From the NCBI RefSeq assembly GCF_050633425.1, contig NZ_JBOEGM010000020.1:1-64000 (forward strand): 64,000 bases of DNA. Reading direction: 5' to 3'. The position numbers and the translations under genes were made by a program. The stretch comes from Pelagimonas sp050633425 (GTDB lineage: Bacteria; Pseudomonadota; Alphaproteobacteria; Rhodobacterales; Rhodobacteraceae). Shown here piece after piece: positions 9,259-18,324 of the stretch. Under the pieces are notes generated by a model, which made no database searches, had not been told where the DNA came from, and worked only from the letters and a program-made list of their open reading frames with translations. The number at the start of each line of letters is the position of its first letter. The first letter of the stretch is position 1.

Positions 9259-10355
9259 ACCAGAGCCTCCTTTCCAGCCCAGATGCGACTGGGAATATAA
9301 ACATGGCCATCGGCCAGTTTGCGCGCTGTGCGCACAAGCCCGGCGGCGTTCAACTCAAAGCCATTGTCCATGGAGTATTCGACCAAAACCTCAATCGTGC
9401 CAGAAGCATGCTCAAGCACGACATTGGCGGGGCTTTGGATGGCCTGAGGCACCAGACCATCGGCCACAGTGCCCGGTGTCAGCGCACAAGACGCAAGACA
9501 TTGCGCCCCGGTCACCGCCATTGTTGGGTGTGTGCGGTGCGGCATAAAATACCGCGCGGCAATCGTGCCACCGTTTCGCGCCGGGGCCAGAATGCCAAAT
9601 TTCGGTGTCACCGATCCAGACACATCCCCCATCCCCATCAACGCCCCAGCTTGACGTCGCATGCCTTCCATCCGCTCAAAAAAGGCCTGATTATCATCCA
9701 GTTCAGCAGCGCTCTCATAACCGCTCAGGCCAAAATCGACCGCGCGGGCAATCACAACCGGCATGGCGACATCCATGCAGGTCACAGGAATGCCATCAAT
9801 GGTGTCGATCAGGTTGCCAGTTGGCAGAAACGCCCCAGTGGACGAGCCCGCCACCCCCATAAACGACAGTTGAACAGGCGCGGATGTGCCAGGGGCACCG
9901 GCGATTTCCGTATCGCCTTCATAGGTTAACATGCCACCCGGTGTTTTGACCCGCGCCACTGCCCGCGCACCAGTGTTGACGGCGTTGATACGTATCTCGG
10001 TCTCGTCCTTCTGGGCGTCGATTAACCCCATTTCGATCGCAGCCGCGCCAACACCAGACATGATATTGCCGCAGGTGGGTTTAAAATCAACGCTGCCCTC
10101 TTCGACCGAAACCTGGGCAAAGAAGTAATCCACATCCGCCCAATTGTTTTGGCTTTTGGACAGCATGGCAACTTTGGTCGTCACGGCGGCCCCGCCGCCA
10201 ATCCCATCAATGTTGAGCGGATGCCCTGCCCCAAGAACCGCAATCAGAACCTGCGCCAGATCATCCAGATCTTCGGGCAGATCTTCGCGTCGAAAGTAAG
10301 GTCCACGCGACGTCCCGCCCCGCATGAACACATAGGGAATAGCTGTCTGGGTCAT
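9255..10355 (-). CDS. PrpF-family isomerase/tautomerase (aconitate or oxalomesaconate type)
   Basis: A 366-residue member of the PrpF (DUF453) family, which has a diaminopimelate-epimerase fold. Family members isomerise unsaturated tricarboxylates, such as 2-methylaconitate (PrpF), 4-oxalomesaconate (GalD) or aconitate. Motifs: the N-terminal YVFMRGGTSRGPYF, IDGIGGGAAVTTKVA, and KPTCGNIMSGVGAAAIEMGL with the conserved Cys/Asn region. The start at 10355 forms an ATGA overlap with the tctAB stop. Between a tricarboxylate transporter and a hydroxyacid dehydrogenase, an aconitate-type isomerase role is the best guess. It would link imported trans-aconitate or the product of TcuA to central metabolism. 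Confidence 0.82.
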   Translation of the reverse strand: MTQTAIPYVFMRGGTSRGPYFRREDLPEDLDDLAQVLIAVLGAGHPLNIDGIGGGAAVTTKVAMLSKSQNNWADVDYFFAQVSVEEGSVDFKPTCGNIMSGVGAAAIEMGLIDAQKDETEIRINAVNTGARAVARVKTPGGMLTYEGDTEIAGAPGTSAPVQLSFMGVAGSSTGAFLPTGNLIDTIDGIPVTCMDVAMPVVIARAVDFGLSGYESAAELDDNQAFFERMEGMRRQAGALMGMGDVSGSVTPKFGILAPARNGGTIAARYFMPHRTHPTMAVTGAQCLASCALTPGTVADGLVPQAIQSPANVVLEHASGTIEVLVEYSMDNGFELNAAGLVRTARKLADGHVYIPSRIWAGKEALV

Positions 10356-12382
10356 TTCAGCGGCCATGGCAGATCAACAGCCCCCTGCAGCAATCCCGGA
10401 GGGAAATCGCGATTGAGCGCCCCCGCCATCAGGCACATGAACGTAATTCCAAGCGCGGTCAGCAAAAGGGTTTTGCCCCACCCGGCGCCAGCGCGCACCC
10501 GCAGGAATGAGATCAAGAACCCAACCAGCGCCAGAATGAACCCAACAAACCAAGTTGCCGCGATCAGCCCGGCAAACCATGCCAAGGTCGACCAAAGCCC
10601 ATAGGGTGCGTCGGCGTCTTCTCCGGCAACTTCCTTGTCAGCGAAGATGGAATCGCCTTCCGGTTTGCGGATCATTTGCACCAGCAAAATCAAGCAACAG
10701 AGCAATGAGAACCCACCGATAAAGAGCGGGATCACCTTGTCGGTCATGTTGTAGTCGGGGATGGCATTGGCGTTGATCAAAGCCGCGGTCAGATAGGCCG
10801 TCAGGATCAGCAAGAACACCACTGGCGCACGCTTGGCACCGGACTTGACCTCGCCTTCGGCCATGATCGATTTGGCTTGACGAATGCCCAACACAACCGA
10901 AACCACGGTGATAATGATCAGCACAATCACAATTGGGCTAAAGACATATTCCATGCCAACATCAAACCCTTTTCGGAACCGAAAACTGGCGATTTGAAAC
11001 GCTTGGTTGGTGAATTTTTCCACCGGATTCGACAGAACAAAACCAATCAGAAACGCCGGGCGCGACCAATCAAAGCGGCGCAGGAAGATGCCGATCAGAC
11101 CAATGGCAAACAGGGCCAGAAGGTCTTCGAAGTTTTGCCCCGATTGAAAAGCTGCAAAGCTGATCAGCATGAAAAGGAACGGCGCCAGATAGGTAAACCG
11201 AATGGTGGTCAGCTTGGCAATGCCGCCGCTGGCGGCGATGCATAGAATTGTCCCAACAACATTGGCCAGCGCCAAGAGCCAGACGATGGAATAGGTGATG
11301 TCGAGGTTATCTTTGAGCATGCCGGGGCCGACTTCAATGTCGCCCGATCCGAGCAAGGCCACAGCACCGATAAAGATCGCCATGGACCCGGAACCGGGAA
11401 TGCCAAACAGCAGGGTTGGCACAAGACCCCCGCCCTCTTTGGCGTTGTTTGAGCTTTCTGGCCCAATGACGCCGCGCACTTCGCCTTTGCCGAATTTTGT
11501 TTTGTCCTTGGTGGTTTGCACCGAATGCCCATAGGCAATCCAATCCACAACCGATCCGCCAAGACCGGGGATAACCCCGACGACAACGCCGATGATGGAA
11601 CAGCGCACCGACAGCCAGATATTGGCGAACCAGTCGCGCACCCCATCAAGCCATCCGCCGCCAAGCGACGCCCCCTTGGCGATAGAGCGGTCTTGGCGCA
11701 GCAGGGATACAATTTCGGGAATGGCAAAGATGCCAAGGCCCACGATCACCAATTTCAAACCATCGGTCAGGTAGGGAATATTATAGCTGGCCATGCGCAG
11801 GCTGCCGCCCGCATCCGCTTCGCCGATGGTGCCGATCATGAGCCCCAATCCAGCCGCCGCCAACCCTTTGAGAGGGATGCGCCCCGCAAGGATTGCCACC
11901 ATTGAGAGCCCCAAAACGGTGATCATCAACATCTCGGGCAGGCCAAAGGCCAAAACAATCGGGCGCGCGATCAGGATAAACATGGTCAGGAAGGATGCAC
12001 CGACCAACCCGCCAAAAAGTGACGAGGCAAAGGCCGCCGAAAGCGCCCGTGCGGCCTCACCGTTTTTGGCCATTGGAAAGCCGTCTAAAACCGTAGCTTG
12101 TGAGGCCGACGAACCGGGTATCCCCATCAAAACGCTGGCAAAGGTGTCAGAGGTGGGCACAACGGCAACCATCCCGATCATCAACGCCAGACCAAGGATC
12201 GGATCCATGCCAAACATAAACGGTAGCAAGAGCGACAGGCCGGCAATGCCGCCCAATCCGGGAAAGACCCCAACGGCCAACCCCATCACAACCCCAAGCA
12301 CAAGATAGCCCAGAACAACAGGTTGCAAGATCAACGCCCACGCTTCGCCAAGCGCAGGAAGAGCAGTGGCGAAAGCCTCCAT
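10352..12382 (-). CDS. Fused TctA-TctB membrane subunits of a tripartite tricarboxylate transporter
   Basis: A 676-residue polytopic membrane protein. Residues 1 to about 505 are a TctA large subunit, with GVFPGLGGIAGLSLLLPF near 39, MGIPGSSASQATVLDG near 86 and the matching GVIPGLGGSVVDWIAYGHS repeat near 267. From about 520 to the end there is a TctB-like small subunit with four hydrophobic segments (VVFLLILTAYLTAALI onward). The two subunits are separate genes in the classical Salmonella system, so this is a fusion, with the joint near residues 505-520. It works with TctC (12458). The stop overlaps the start of the PrpF-type gene. Substrate is inferred as a tricarboxylate from tcuAB and tctDE nearby. 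Confidence 0.9.
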   Translation of the reverse strand: MEAFATALPALGEAWALILQPVVLGYLVLGVVMGLAVGVFPGLGGIAGLSLLLPFMFGMDPILGLALMIGMVAVVPTSDTFASVLMGIPGSSASQATVLDGFPMAKNGEAARALSAAFASSLFGGLVGASFLTMFILIARPIVLAFGLPEMLMITVLGLSMVAILAGRIPLKGLAAAGLGLMIGTIGEADAGGSLRMASYNIPYLTDGLKLVIVGLGIFAIPEIVSLLRQDRSIAKGASLGGGWLDGVRDWFANIWLSVRCSIIGVVVGVIPGLGGSVVDWIAYGHSVQTTKDKTKFGKGEVRGVIGPESSNNAKEGGGLVPTLLFGIPGSGSMAIFIGAVALLGSGDIEVGPGMLKDNLDITYSIVWLLALANVVGTILCIAASGGIAKLTTIRFTYLAPFLFMLISFAAFQSGQNFEDLLALFAIGLIGIFLRRFDWSRPAFLIGFVLSNPVEKFTNQAFQIASFRFRKGFDVGMEYVFSPIVIVLIIITVVSVVLGIRQAKSIMAEGEVKSGAKRAPVVFLLILTAYLTAALINANAIPDYNMTDKVIPLFIGGFSLLCCLILLVQMIRKPEGDSIFADKEVAGEDADAPYGLWSTLAWFAGLIAATWFVGFILALVGFLISFLRVRAGAGWGKTLLLTALGITFMCLMAGALNRDFPPGLLQGAVDLPWPLK

Positions 12383-12406
12383 GGGAGCCGCCTTTCAGAA
12401 GATGTT

Positions 12407-12447
12407 TTGAAAAAAGAAAGGGATGGGCCGCACACCGCGACCCATCC
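12407..12447 (-). terminator. Attenuating terminator between tctC and tctAB
   Basis: Read on the minus strand, arms GGATGGG and CCCATCC (12421-12427 and 12441-12447) enclose a further CGC/GCG pairing. They are followed by a pyrimidine tract ending in TTTTTT (plus-strand gaaaaaagaaag). This is a plausible intrinsic terminator 11 bases after the tctC stop. It would let most transcripts end after the binding protein. Confidence 0.65.
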
Positions 12448-12457
12448 AAGGGTGAGC

Positions 12458-13546
12458 TTATTTCAGCTCAACGCCATAGGCATCTTTGAGCCAACCGGTG
12501 ACAAAGTCCTTGGCCTCGGCCGGAACTTTGGTCGCTGTGCCCAGCGCGGTTTGCGCCCCAGAACCGGTAAAGACCGAATATTTGCCAACCCGTTTGGACG
12601 AGATTTCAGGGAAATCCGCCCGTGCAACAACCGCTTCAAAGGCCGCGGTGTAGGTGTCGATGATCTCCTGATCGGTGCCTGCAGGCAGGAAGGCCAGTTT
12701 TTGCACAGGGAACCCCGCAACAAAGAAGGCTTTCCAAGCGTCCCATGACTCGCCTGATGTTTCGCAACCGTCGGTGGCGTCACACACTTCTTTAAAGGTT
12801 GGGATGTCTGGGAATGTCGGGTCGCGCACGATGTTTCCATCTGCGTCCAAGGCACCCCATGTCATCATCGCAACCGCTTCGCCAGCCGCAACCATTTCGG
12901 CCGAGCCTTTGAGATAGCCCGAAGAGGTCTGGTAATCGATGGTGGCTTCACCGCGCTCAAACATCAAACGGCCATCGCCACGGCCTTTGATGCCAAAGAC
13001 AGGCTCTACATTCATGCCCAGCATCTGCCACGCCAACAGCGGAACCAGATCAAGGCGGGTCGCCCCCTGCGAGCCGTAGATAAAGTCGATGTCTTTGAGA
13101 CCATTGGCCGAGCCATCAAACTTGGCCCCATCTTCTGCATTCAGATAGGCAACCCCACCGGTGCCCGACGCCATAACAGCATTCCAGTCGTTATATTCAT
13201 AACGCACGCGTGGATCGCCAAGCAGATAGGGAAACTGTGTCGAGCCAGAAGAGCCGAACAACAAAGTGCCGTCACCGTTGGACTGTTTTTGGAACCAGTT
13301 GGCCCCTTTGGTCGACCCTGCACCCGGCATAAATTTGACCACAACCGTTGGGTTGCCTGGCAATTCTTCGGACAGAAGCGGCGCAAAAAAGTTCGCCCAT
13401 TTGGCCGATCCACCGGTTTCAGAAAATGGGATAACCCATTCGACGGTTTTGCCGGCCAAATCAACTTCGGCGGCGGCGGGTGCTGCAAATCCTGCGGCAG
13501 CGATCAATGCCAATGTGGCACGTCGTGAAAAGTTGGAAACGGTCAT
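12458..13546 (-). CDS. tctC: TctC-type periplasmic tricarboxylate-binding protein
   Basis: A 362-residue extracytoplasmic solute receptor of the Bug/TctC family. The N-terminus is a signal peptide (SRRATLALIAAAGFAAPAAA), with an Arg pair that could suit Tat export. The mature part begins EVDLAGKTVEWVIPFSETGG. The family's PGAGSTKGANWFQ and GSSGSTQFPYLLG segments follow. The start at 13546 is preceded by GGGAGGA. It heads the operon with tctAB and is divergent from tctDE, as in the Salmonella tct locus. Bug proteins bind many carboxylates, so the ligand is inferred from context. Confidence 0.9.
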   Translation of the reverse strand: MTVSNFSRRATLALIAAAGFAAPAAAEVDLAGKTVEWVIPFSETGGSAKWANFFAPLLSEELPGNPTVVVKFMPGAGSTKGANWFQKQSNGDGTLLFGSSGSTQFPYLLGDPRVRYEYNDWNAVMASGTGGVAYLNAEDGAKFDGSANGLKDIDFIYGSQGATRLDLVPLLAWQMLGMNVEPVFGIKGRGDGRLMFERGEATIDYQTSSGYLKGSAEMVAAGEAVAMMTWGALDADGNIVRDPTFPDIPTFKEVCDATDGCETSGESWDAWKAFFVAGFPVQKLAFLPAGTDQEIIDTYTAAFEAVVARADFPEISSKRVGKYSVFTGSGAQTALGTATKVPAEAKDFVTGWLKDAYGVELK

Positions 13547-13685
13547 TGGTTCCTCCCTGTTGACCAAACAATCACAGCCGCGTCCTCATCGCTACCATGA
13601 TCGTCACGTGAAATGAGGGATTGATTCCCCCGTTCATGTGCGGATCATGGGCATCCAACCTTGCGCCAACCTTGCAGGAGCCAAA

Positions 13686-14354
13686 ATGCGGATCGCTATT
13701 GTCGAAGATAACGAGGCTTTGGCCAACGCCATTGCCTACCGGCTTCAGGATCGCGGCCATGCGGCGGATGTGCTGTATGACGGAGACGAGGCCGACGCCT
13801 TTTTGGCCCGCGAAGGTGCGGATCTTGTGGTCTTGGACATCAATTTGCCCGGTCGCAGTGGGCTTGATATTTTGCGGGCCCTTCGGATGCGCGGCGAAGG
13901 CACCCCGGTGATTTTGTTGACGGCGCGCAGTGAAACCAGCGACCGGGTGACCGGTTTGGACATGGGCGCCGATGACTATCTGGTAAAACCCTTTGAAATG
14001 GATGAATTGGAGGCCCGCATCCGGGCCTTGTCGCGCCGAAAGAACCTTGAGTACGGTGCGCGTGAAAGCTTTGGTGCCTTGGAATTTGATCGAAACACCC
14101 GTCAAGTCAGCGCTGGCGACAACGCCCTGGATATCCCTCGGCGGGAGCTATCCATTTTGGAATGCCTTTTGGAACGGCGCGGCCGTATTGTCTCCAAGGC
14201 GCAGCTGATGGATCAGGTCTATGGCGTCGGGGCCGATGTCGATGACACCGCGATTGAGCCCCATGTTTCGCGCTTGCGCCGCCGTTTGGCCCCCCATGGC
14301 GTGTCCATAAAAACCGCGCGTGGATTGGGCTATATGCTTGAGGTAACAGGGTAA
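13686..14354 (+). CDS. tctD: Response regulator TctD (OmpR family)
   Basis: A 222-residue regulator. The receiver has the acidic pair at Glu7/Asp8, the phospho-acceptor Asp51 in VVLDINLPGRSG, and the Lys in DYLVKPF. A winged-helix OmpR-type DNA-binding domain follows (RRELSILECLLERRGRIVSKAQLMDQVYG). The start at 13686 has a good AGGAG site 5-6 bases upstream; longer starts lack one. Its last base overlaps the start of tctE (TAATG). TctD with TctE activates tct transporter genes in response to external tricarboxylate. Confidence 0.9.
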   Translation: MRIAIVEDNEALANAIAYRLQDRGHAADVLYDGDEADAFLAREGADLVVLDINLPGRSGLDILRALRMRGEGTPVILLTARSETSDRVTGLDMGADDYLVKPFEMDELEARIRALSRRKNLEYGARESFGALEFDRNTRQVSAGDNALDIPRRELSILECLLERRGRIVSKAQLMDQVYGVGADVDDTAIEPHVSRLRRRLAPHGVSIKTARGLGYMLEVTG

Positions 14355-15712
14355 TGCGCCGCCCATCATCCTTGCGGCTGCGGCTATTCGCATTGATCCT
14401 GATCCCCCTGGTTTTGATGGCCATATTGCTGGGGTACTGGCGTATCGTTGTTGCACAACGCACCGCAGAACAGCTCTTTGACCGCTCGCTTTTGGCAGCG
14501 GCTTTGGCAATTTCACGCGACGCCGCGGTCAGTGGCGGCGATTTATTGCAACCTTTGGCGCGCGATTTAATCCATGACGCATCGGGCGGCGAAGTGTTTT
14601 ATCATGCAACCGGACCGGGTGGAATTTATGTGACAGGATACGCCTATCCACCCAGCCCCACGTCTGTCCCAGACGATCCCTACGCCCCCGTCTTTGCCTT
14701 TGCGACCTATCGCGAGGAAGACGTGCGCGTGCTACGGATCACCGAACGGATCACCATCGAAAACCTGACCGGAGATACCACCGTCACAGTGTGGCAACGC
14801 CTTGCAGATCGCAACGCGTTTGCCAATCAACTGGCCATTCGCGCCGCCGGGGGGTTGGGGGCTCTTTTGGTGACCTTGGCTTTGGTGGTCTGGTTCGGCG
14901 TCGCCCGCGGGTTGCGGCCCTTGATCGACTTACAGCAGGCCATCTCTATTCGATCGCCCGGAGACCTCAGTCAAATAAAACGTCCCGTTCCGGTTGAGGT
15001 TCAGGGCATTGTGTCCACACTTAACCGATTGTTTGGGCAAGTGGAAACAAGCATAAACGCCCACCAAGCCTTCATCTCCGACGCCGCCCATCAATTGCGC
15101 AATCCGGCGGCGGCGGTGCAATCTATGGCCGAGGCTGTGCGCGATGCCCCAACCCCAGACGAGCGCAATCGCAGGATCGGCGAGCTGGTCACAGCCGCCC
15201 GTGGGTCCGCGCGCGTGACCAATCAATTGCTATCGCTAGAGCGGCTTCAACACGGTCCATCCTTATCAGGGATAGAGCGCATTGATCTTGGCACCTTGGT
15301 TCAGGAAAGCTGTGCCGATATGGGCCCGTTCGTGTTGTCCCGCGGCGTGGACTTTGAGCTGGATTTGCCAACTGCCCCCGTAATAGTATCGGGCAATAGT
15401 GTCTTTTTGACAGAGGCGGTAAAAAACCTCATCGACAATGCCCTGCAACATGGTGGTGACGCGCTGAAACACGTAAAAGTTGCAATATCAGCCACTGAAA
15501 ACTGGGCGAATATTACCGTTTCTGACGATGGGAAAGGTCTTTCCCCTGAAAAACACGATCTTGCCTTTGGTCGGTTCTCCCAAGTCGGCGCGTCAGAAGG
15601 CAGCGGGTTGGGTCTGGCCATTGTCGCGTCGGTGGCCGAGCAACATCATGGCAAAGTGGAAATCGACGCCGTTGAACATGGCGCGAGCCTGACATTATCC
15701 CTCCCGCTTTGA
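14354..15712 (+). CDS. tctE: Sensor histidine kinase TctE
   Basis: A 452-residue membrane kinase with one membrane segment near residues 9-30, a periplasmic sensor region of about 125 residues, and a second segment near 155-180 (LGALLVTLALVVWFGVARGL). A HAMP-like linker precedes the HisKA box (DAAHQLRNPAAAVQSMAEAV), with the phosphorylated His near 243. The ATPase has DNALQHGGD, SDDGKGLS and GSGLGLAIVASVAEQHHG. It is coupled to tctD and divergent from tctC, so tricarboxylate sensing is likely. Confidence 0.9.
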   Translation: MRRPSSLRLRLFALILIPLVLMAILLGYWRIVVAQRTAEQLFDRSLLAAALAISRDAAVSGGDLLQPLARDLIHDASGGEVFYHATGPGGIYVTGYAYPPSPTSVPDDPYAPVFAFATYREEDVRVLRITERITIENLTGDTTVTVWQRLADRNAFANQLAIRAAGGLGALLVTLALVVWFGVARGLRPLIDLQQAISIRSPGDLSQIKRPVPVEVQGIVSTLNRLFGQVETSINAHQAFISDAAHQLRNPAAAVQSMAEAVRDAPTPDERNRRIGELVTAARGSARVTNQLLSLERLQHGPSLSGIERIDLGTLVQESCADMGPFVLSRGVDFELDLPTAPVIVSGNSVFLTEAVKNLIDNALQHGGDALKHVKVAISATENWANITVSDDGKGLSPEKHDLAFGRFSQVGASEGSGLGLAIVASVAEQHHGKVEIDAVEHGASLTLSLPL

Positions 15713-15815
15713 TCCGCCCAGGGCGCGTTGTCCAACCAATCAACAACAAGATTGCCCGACGCGATCATCATAAATTGTTCATCAAACCGTCAACACGATG
15801 CAACACCCTTGGCGC

Positions 15816-15831
15816 ATTCATCCGAATGAAT
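15816..15831. promoter_or_regulatory. Probable PhnF operator upstream of the phnD-like operon
   Basis: Perfect copy of ATTCATCCGAATGAAT, arms ATTCAT and ATGAAT. The identical 16 bases occur in front of phnC (25169) and a one-mismatch copy in front of phnF (31669). It ends 16 bases before the ATG at 15848, with a separate Shine-Dalgarno site between. Binding by the GntR-type PhnF protein is inferred from position. Confidence 0.8.
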
Positions 15832-15847
15832 TCAAAGGGAGACTACC

Positions 15848-16717
15848 ATGACACTCAAAACGATTTTGATGGGCGCAGCCGCGCTTGCACTGTCGGCCTC
15901 TGCTTTGGCCGCCGAGAACTGGAAACTGGCCGTCACTGACGTCGAAGGCATGGAACGCCTGCAAGTCGAATGGGGCCCTTTTAAAGACGCGCTTGAAACC
16001 GCAACAGGCGACACATTCGAATTCTTCCCGGTCAACTCACGCACCGCCGCCGCCGAAGCGCTACGCGGCAAAACAGTCGACTTCGTCGTCTCCGGCCCGG
16101 CGGAATATGTTGTCATCAACAAGCTGACCAAGGCCACGCCTTTGGTTGGACTGGGGCGCCCTGATTACCACTGTGCCATCATCGTGCGCGCAGACAGCGG
16201 CATCAACGTTCCGGCCGATCTCAAAGGCAAGAAAGTCGCGTTTGGCGACATCGGATCGACATCCAACATGCTGTGCCCAATGCAAGTTTTGGCCGATCAC
16301 GGTGTTGACCCGGTCAACGACATCGACAAAACCCACACAAGCCGCAACATCGCACATGAAGCTCTGAAGGCTGGCGACATTGACGCCTTGGGGGCCAACG
16401 CCAACAGCTGGCTGAACGTGCGCAACAAAGAAACCGACCTGCCATACGGTTTTTTCAAAATGATCGCTCGCTCTGGCGACCTGCCAAACGATATGATCAT
16501 GGTTGGCGCGCATGTTCCTGCTGACGCGGCCGAAACTGTTCGAACCGCCATTCTGGACAACAAAGCCCAAATTATCGCAGGTATCACCGCCCATGAAGAG
16601 AACGACAAATATGTCGGTATGGATCTCGTGGCGATCCAAGACGGGGCCTATGACTATGTGCGTTTGATGTATGCGAACGCTGGCTACCCTCAGTTCGACA
16701 ATTTCATCGGTGACTGA
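15848..16717 (+). CDS. PhnD-like phosphonate/phosphate-ester binding protein
   Basis: A 289-residue periplasmic binding protein with a signal peptide (LKTILMGAAALALSASALAA) and a PhnD-type fold. Recognisable parts are NSRTAAAEALRGKTVDFVVSGPAEY, LKGKKVAFGDIGSTSNML and the aromatic NANSWL segment. An AAAGGGAG ribosome site precedes the ATG. It is only distantly similar to the PhnD at 23391, so the ligand may differ (another phosphonate, phosphite or a phosphate ester). It heads an operon with ATPase, permease and a PhnM paralogue under a PhnF-type operator. Confidence 0.88.
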   Translation: MTLKTILMGAAALALSASALAAENWKLAVTDVEGMERLQVEWGPFKDALETATGDTFEFFPVNSRTAAAEALRGKTVDFVVSGPAEYVVINKLTKATPLVGLGRPDYHCAIIVRADSGINVPADLKGKKVAFGDIGSTSNMLCPMQVLADHGVDPVNDIDKTHTSRNIAHEALKAGDIDALGANANSWLNVRNKETDLPYGFFKMIARSGDLPNDMIMVGAHVPADAAETVRTAILDNKAQIIAGITAHEENDKYVGMDLVAIQDGAYDYVRLMYANAGYPQFDNFIGD

Positions 16718-16724
16718 TCTTAGC

Positions 16725-17528
16725 GTGAAAAAGCCGGACACGCTGCGTGCGCGTCCGGCCCTCATCGAAACGCCGTCTGCCACGATTCCTAGCATCGACA
16801 TCGAAGCCCGCGGCGTTACCAAACATTTTGGCACGACACAGGTTTTCGCAGACCTGAGCTTTCGTCTGGTCAGAGGTGAGGCCGTGGCCCTTGTCGGGGC
16901 AAACGGCACCGGAAAATCGACCCTCCTTCGGTGTTTGATGGGTCTTATCCCGGCCAGTTCTGGACAAGTCATGGTGCTGGGCGAAAACGCATCCCAAGCG
17001 AATGTTCGCGCGCTCAGGGCCCTGCGCGCGCGGATCGGATTGGTGTCGCAAAAGCACAATCTTGTGCCGCGTCTCTCCGTACTGTCCAACGTGATACATG
17101 GCCTTTTGGGGCGTCACCCAGGCCCGCGCCATTGGGCGCACGGCTTTGCCCTTGCGGCCTCCCGACAGGCCGCTATGCGCGCTCTGGACAAGGTTGGGCT
17201 GGCTGATTTTGCCTTGCGGCGGGCGGATCGCCTTTCTGGAGGACAATCACAGCGCGTCGCCATTGCACGCGCCATCGTAAGCCAACCGGAAATCCTGATC
17301 GCAGATGAGCCATGTGCCTCGCTTGACCCTGCGGCGGGCGAAGATGTGATGGATTTGTTCTTTGAATTGGCGCGGCAAGACGGGGTGACGGTTGTCTTTA
17401 CGTCGCACCATATTGACCACGCTCTGAAATATGGCGACCGCATTTTGGGGTTGGCTGAGGGGCGCTTGAAGCTCGACGCAACCGCAACCTCGCTGAGCCC
17501 ATCTGACCTAAGAGGTCTGTATGACTAG
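16725..17528 (+). CDS. PhnC-like ABC transporter ATPase
   Basis: An ABC ATPase of about 267 residues. Walker A is GANGTGKST, the signature is LSGGQSQRVAIARAIV, and Walker B is ILIADEPCASLDPAAGE, followed by the switch His in TSHHID. The start is uncertain. An ATG at 16671 would overlap the previous gene by 47 bases, while GTG at 16710 or 16725 fits better. I chose 16725, which has GGTGA about 10 bases upstream. It overlaps the permease gene by 8 bases and should energise uptake through it. Confidence 0.86.
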   Translation: MKKPDTLRARPALIETPSATIPSIDIEARGVTKHFGTTQVFADLSFRLVRGEAVALVGANGTGKSTLLRCLMGLIPASSGQVMVLGENASQANVRALRALRARIGLVSQKHNLVPRLSVLSNVIHGLLGRHPGPRHWAHGFALAASRQAAMRALDKVGLADFALRRADRLSGGQSQRVAIARAIVSQPEILIADEPCASLDPAAGEDVMDLFFELARQDGVTVVFTSHHIDHALKYGDRILGLAEGRLKLDATATSLSPSDLRGLYD

Positions 17529-18324
17529 CCTCCCCCCTCATCGTTACGAACGCCCATCGGCCATTGCCTTTTTGGGCTATGCGCTCGGCTTGGCAATCAT
17601 TTTCTGGTGCCTGGCTGGCGCTGGCTTTTCGCTTGAAAAGGTCATGACATCGCCGCCACGGTTCGCAGATTTCATGACGCGCGCCTTTCCCCCGAACCTG
17701 CAACCTGACGTGCTAACGCGTCTTGGCGGAAAAATGGTGGAAACGCTCCAGATCGCCGTGGCCGGTGCCGTGATCGGTGTGATCTTGTCCCTGCCTGTCG
17801 CCCTTTTGGCTGCGCGCCGCCTGATTGTTGGCAACGGGGTCAACCAAGCCGTGCGCACCTCGCTCAGCTTTGTGCGTGCCGTGCCCGATATCGCCTGGGC
17901 GCTGGTGTTTGTGGTCGCCGTTGGGCTTGGGCCGTTTGCCGGGATGCTGGCCATCGTGATTGACACAATCGGGTTTTGTGGCCGTTTCTTTGCCGATGAT
18001 ATGGAAGCCGCCGACACAGGGCCGGCTGAATCGCTCACGGCGACGGGCGCGCGCAAAATCGACGTGGTGGCCTGTGCCACCATTCCCGCTGCAATGCCCG
18101 CTTTTGTCTCAACCTCTTTGTTTGCGCTCGAAAAGGCTGTGCGCTCATCAACCATTTTGGGCCTTGTTGGTGCAGGCGGGATCGGGATCGAACTCAAAGT
18201 CGGGTTTGATCTTTTTGATTACCCCACCGCGATGACTGTCATTTTGATGATCGCAGTCGTTGTGATTGGGATAGAACAACTCAGCGGCTGGGCCCGCACC
18301 CGCATTATCGGAGATCAGCGATGA
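17521..18324 (+). CDS. PhnE-like ABC transporter permease
   Basis: A 267-residue inner-membrane permease with about six hydrophobic segments. The binding-protein-dependent transport motif is present around residues 150-185 (DDMEAADTGPAESLTATGARK). The segment SSTILGLVGAGGIGIELK near the C-terminus is typical of PhnE. It is translationally coupled on both sides (8-base overlap with the ATPase, ATGA with the PhnM-like gene). Only one permease gene occurs here, so it should act as a homodimer. The phn operon on the other strand has two. Confidence 0.9.
   Translation: MTSLPPHRYERPSAIAFLGYALGLAIIFWCLAGAGFSLEKVMTSPPRFADFMTRAFPPNLQPDVLTRLGGKMVETLQIAVAGAVIGVILSLPVALLAARRLIVGNGVNQAVRTSLSFVRAVPDIAWALVFVVAVGLGPFAGMLAIVIDTIGFCGRFFADDMEAADTGPAESLTATGARKIDVVACATIPAAMPAFVSTSLFALEKAVRSSTILGLVGAGGIGIELKVGFDLFDYPTAMTVILMIAVVVIGIEQLSGWARTRIIGDQR

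Noticed and set aside
16061..17089. 342-codon minus-strand frame
   Set aside because: Antisense to the PhnD-like and PhnC-like genes, which have clear motifs.
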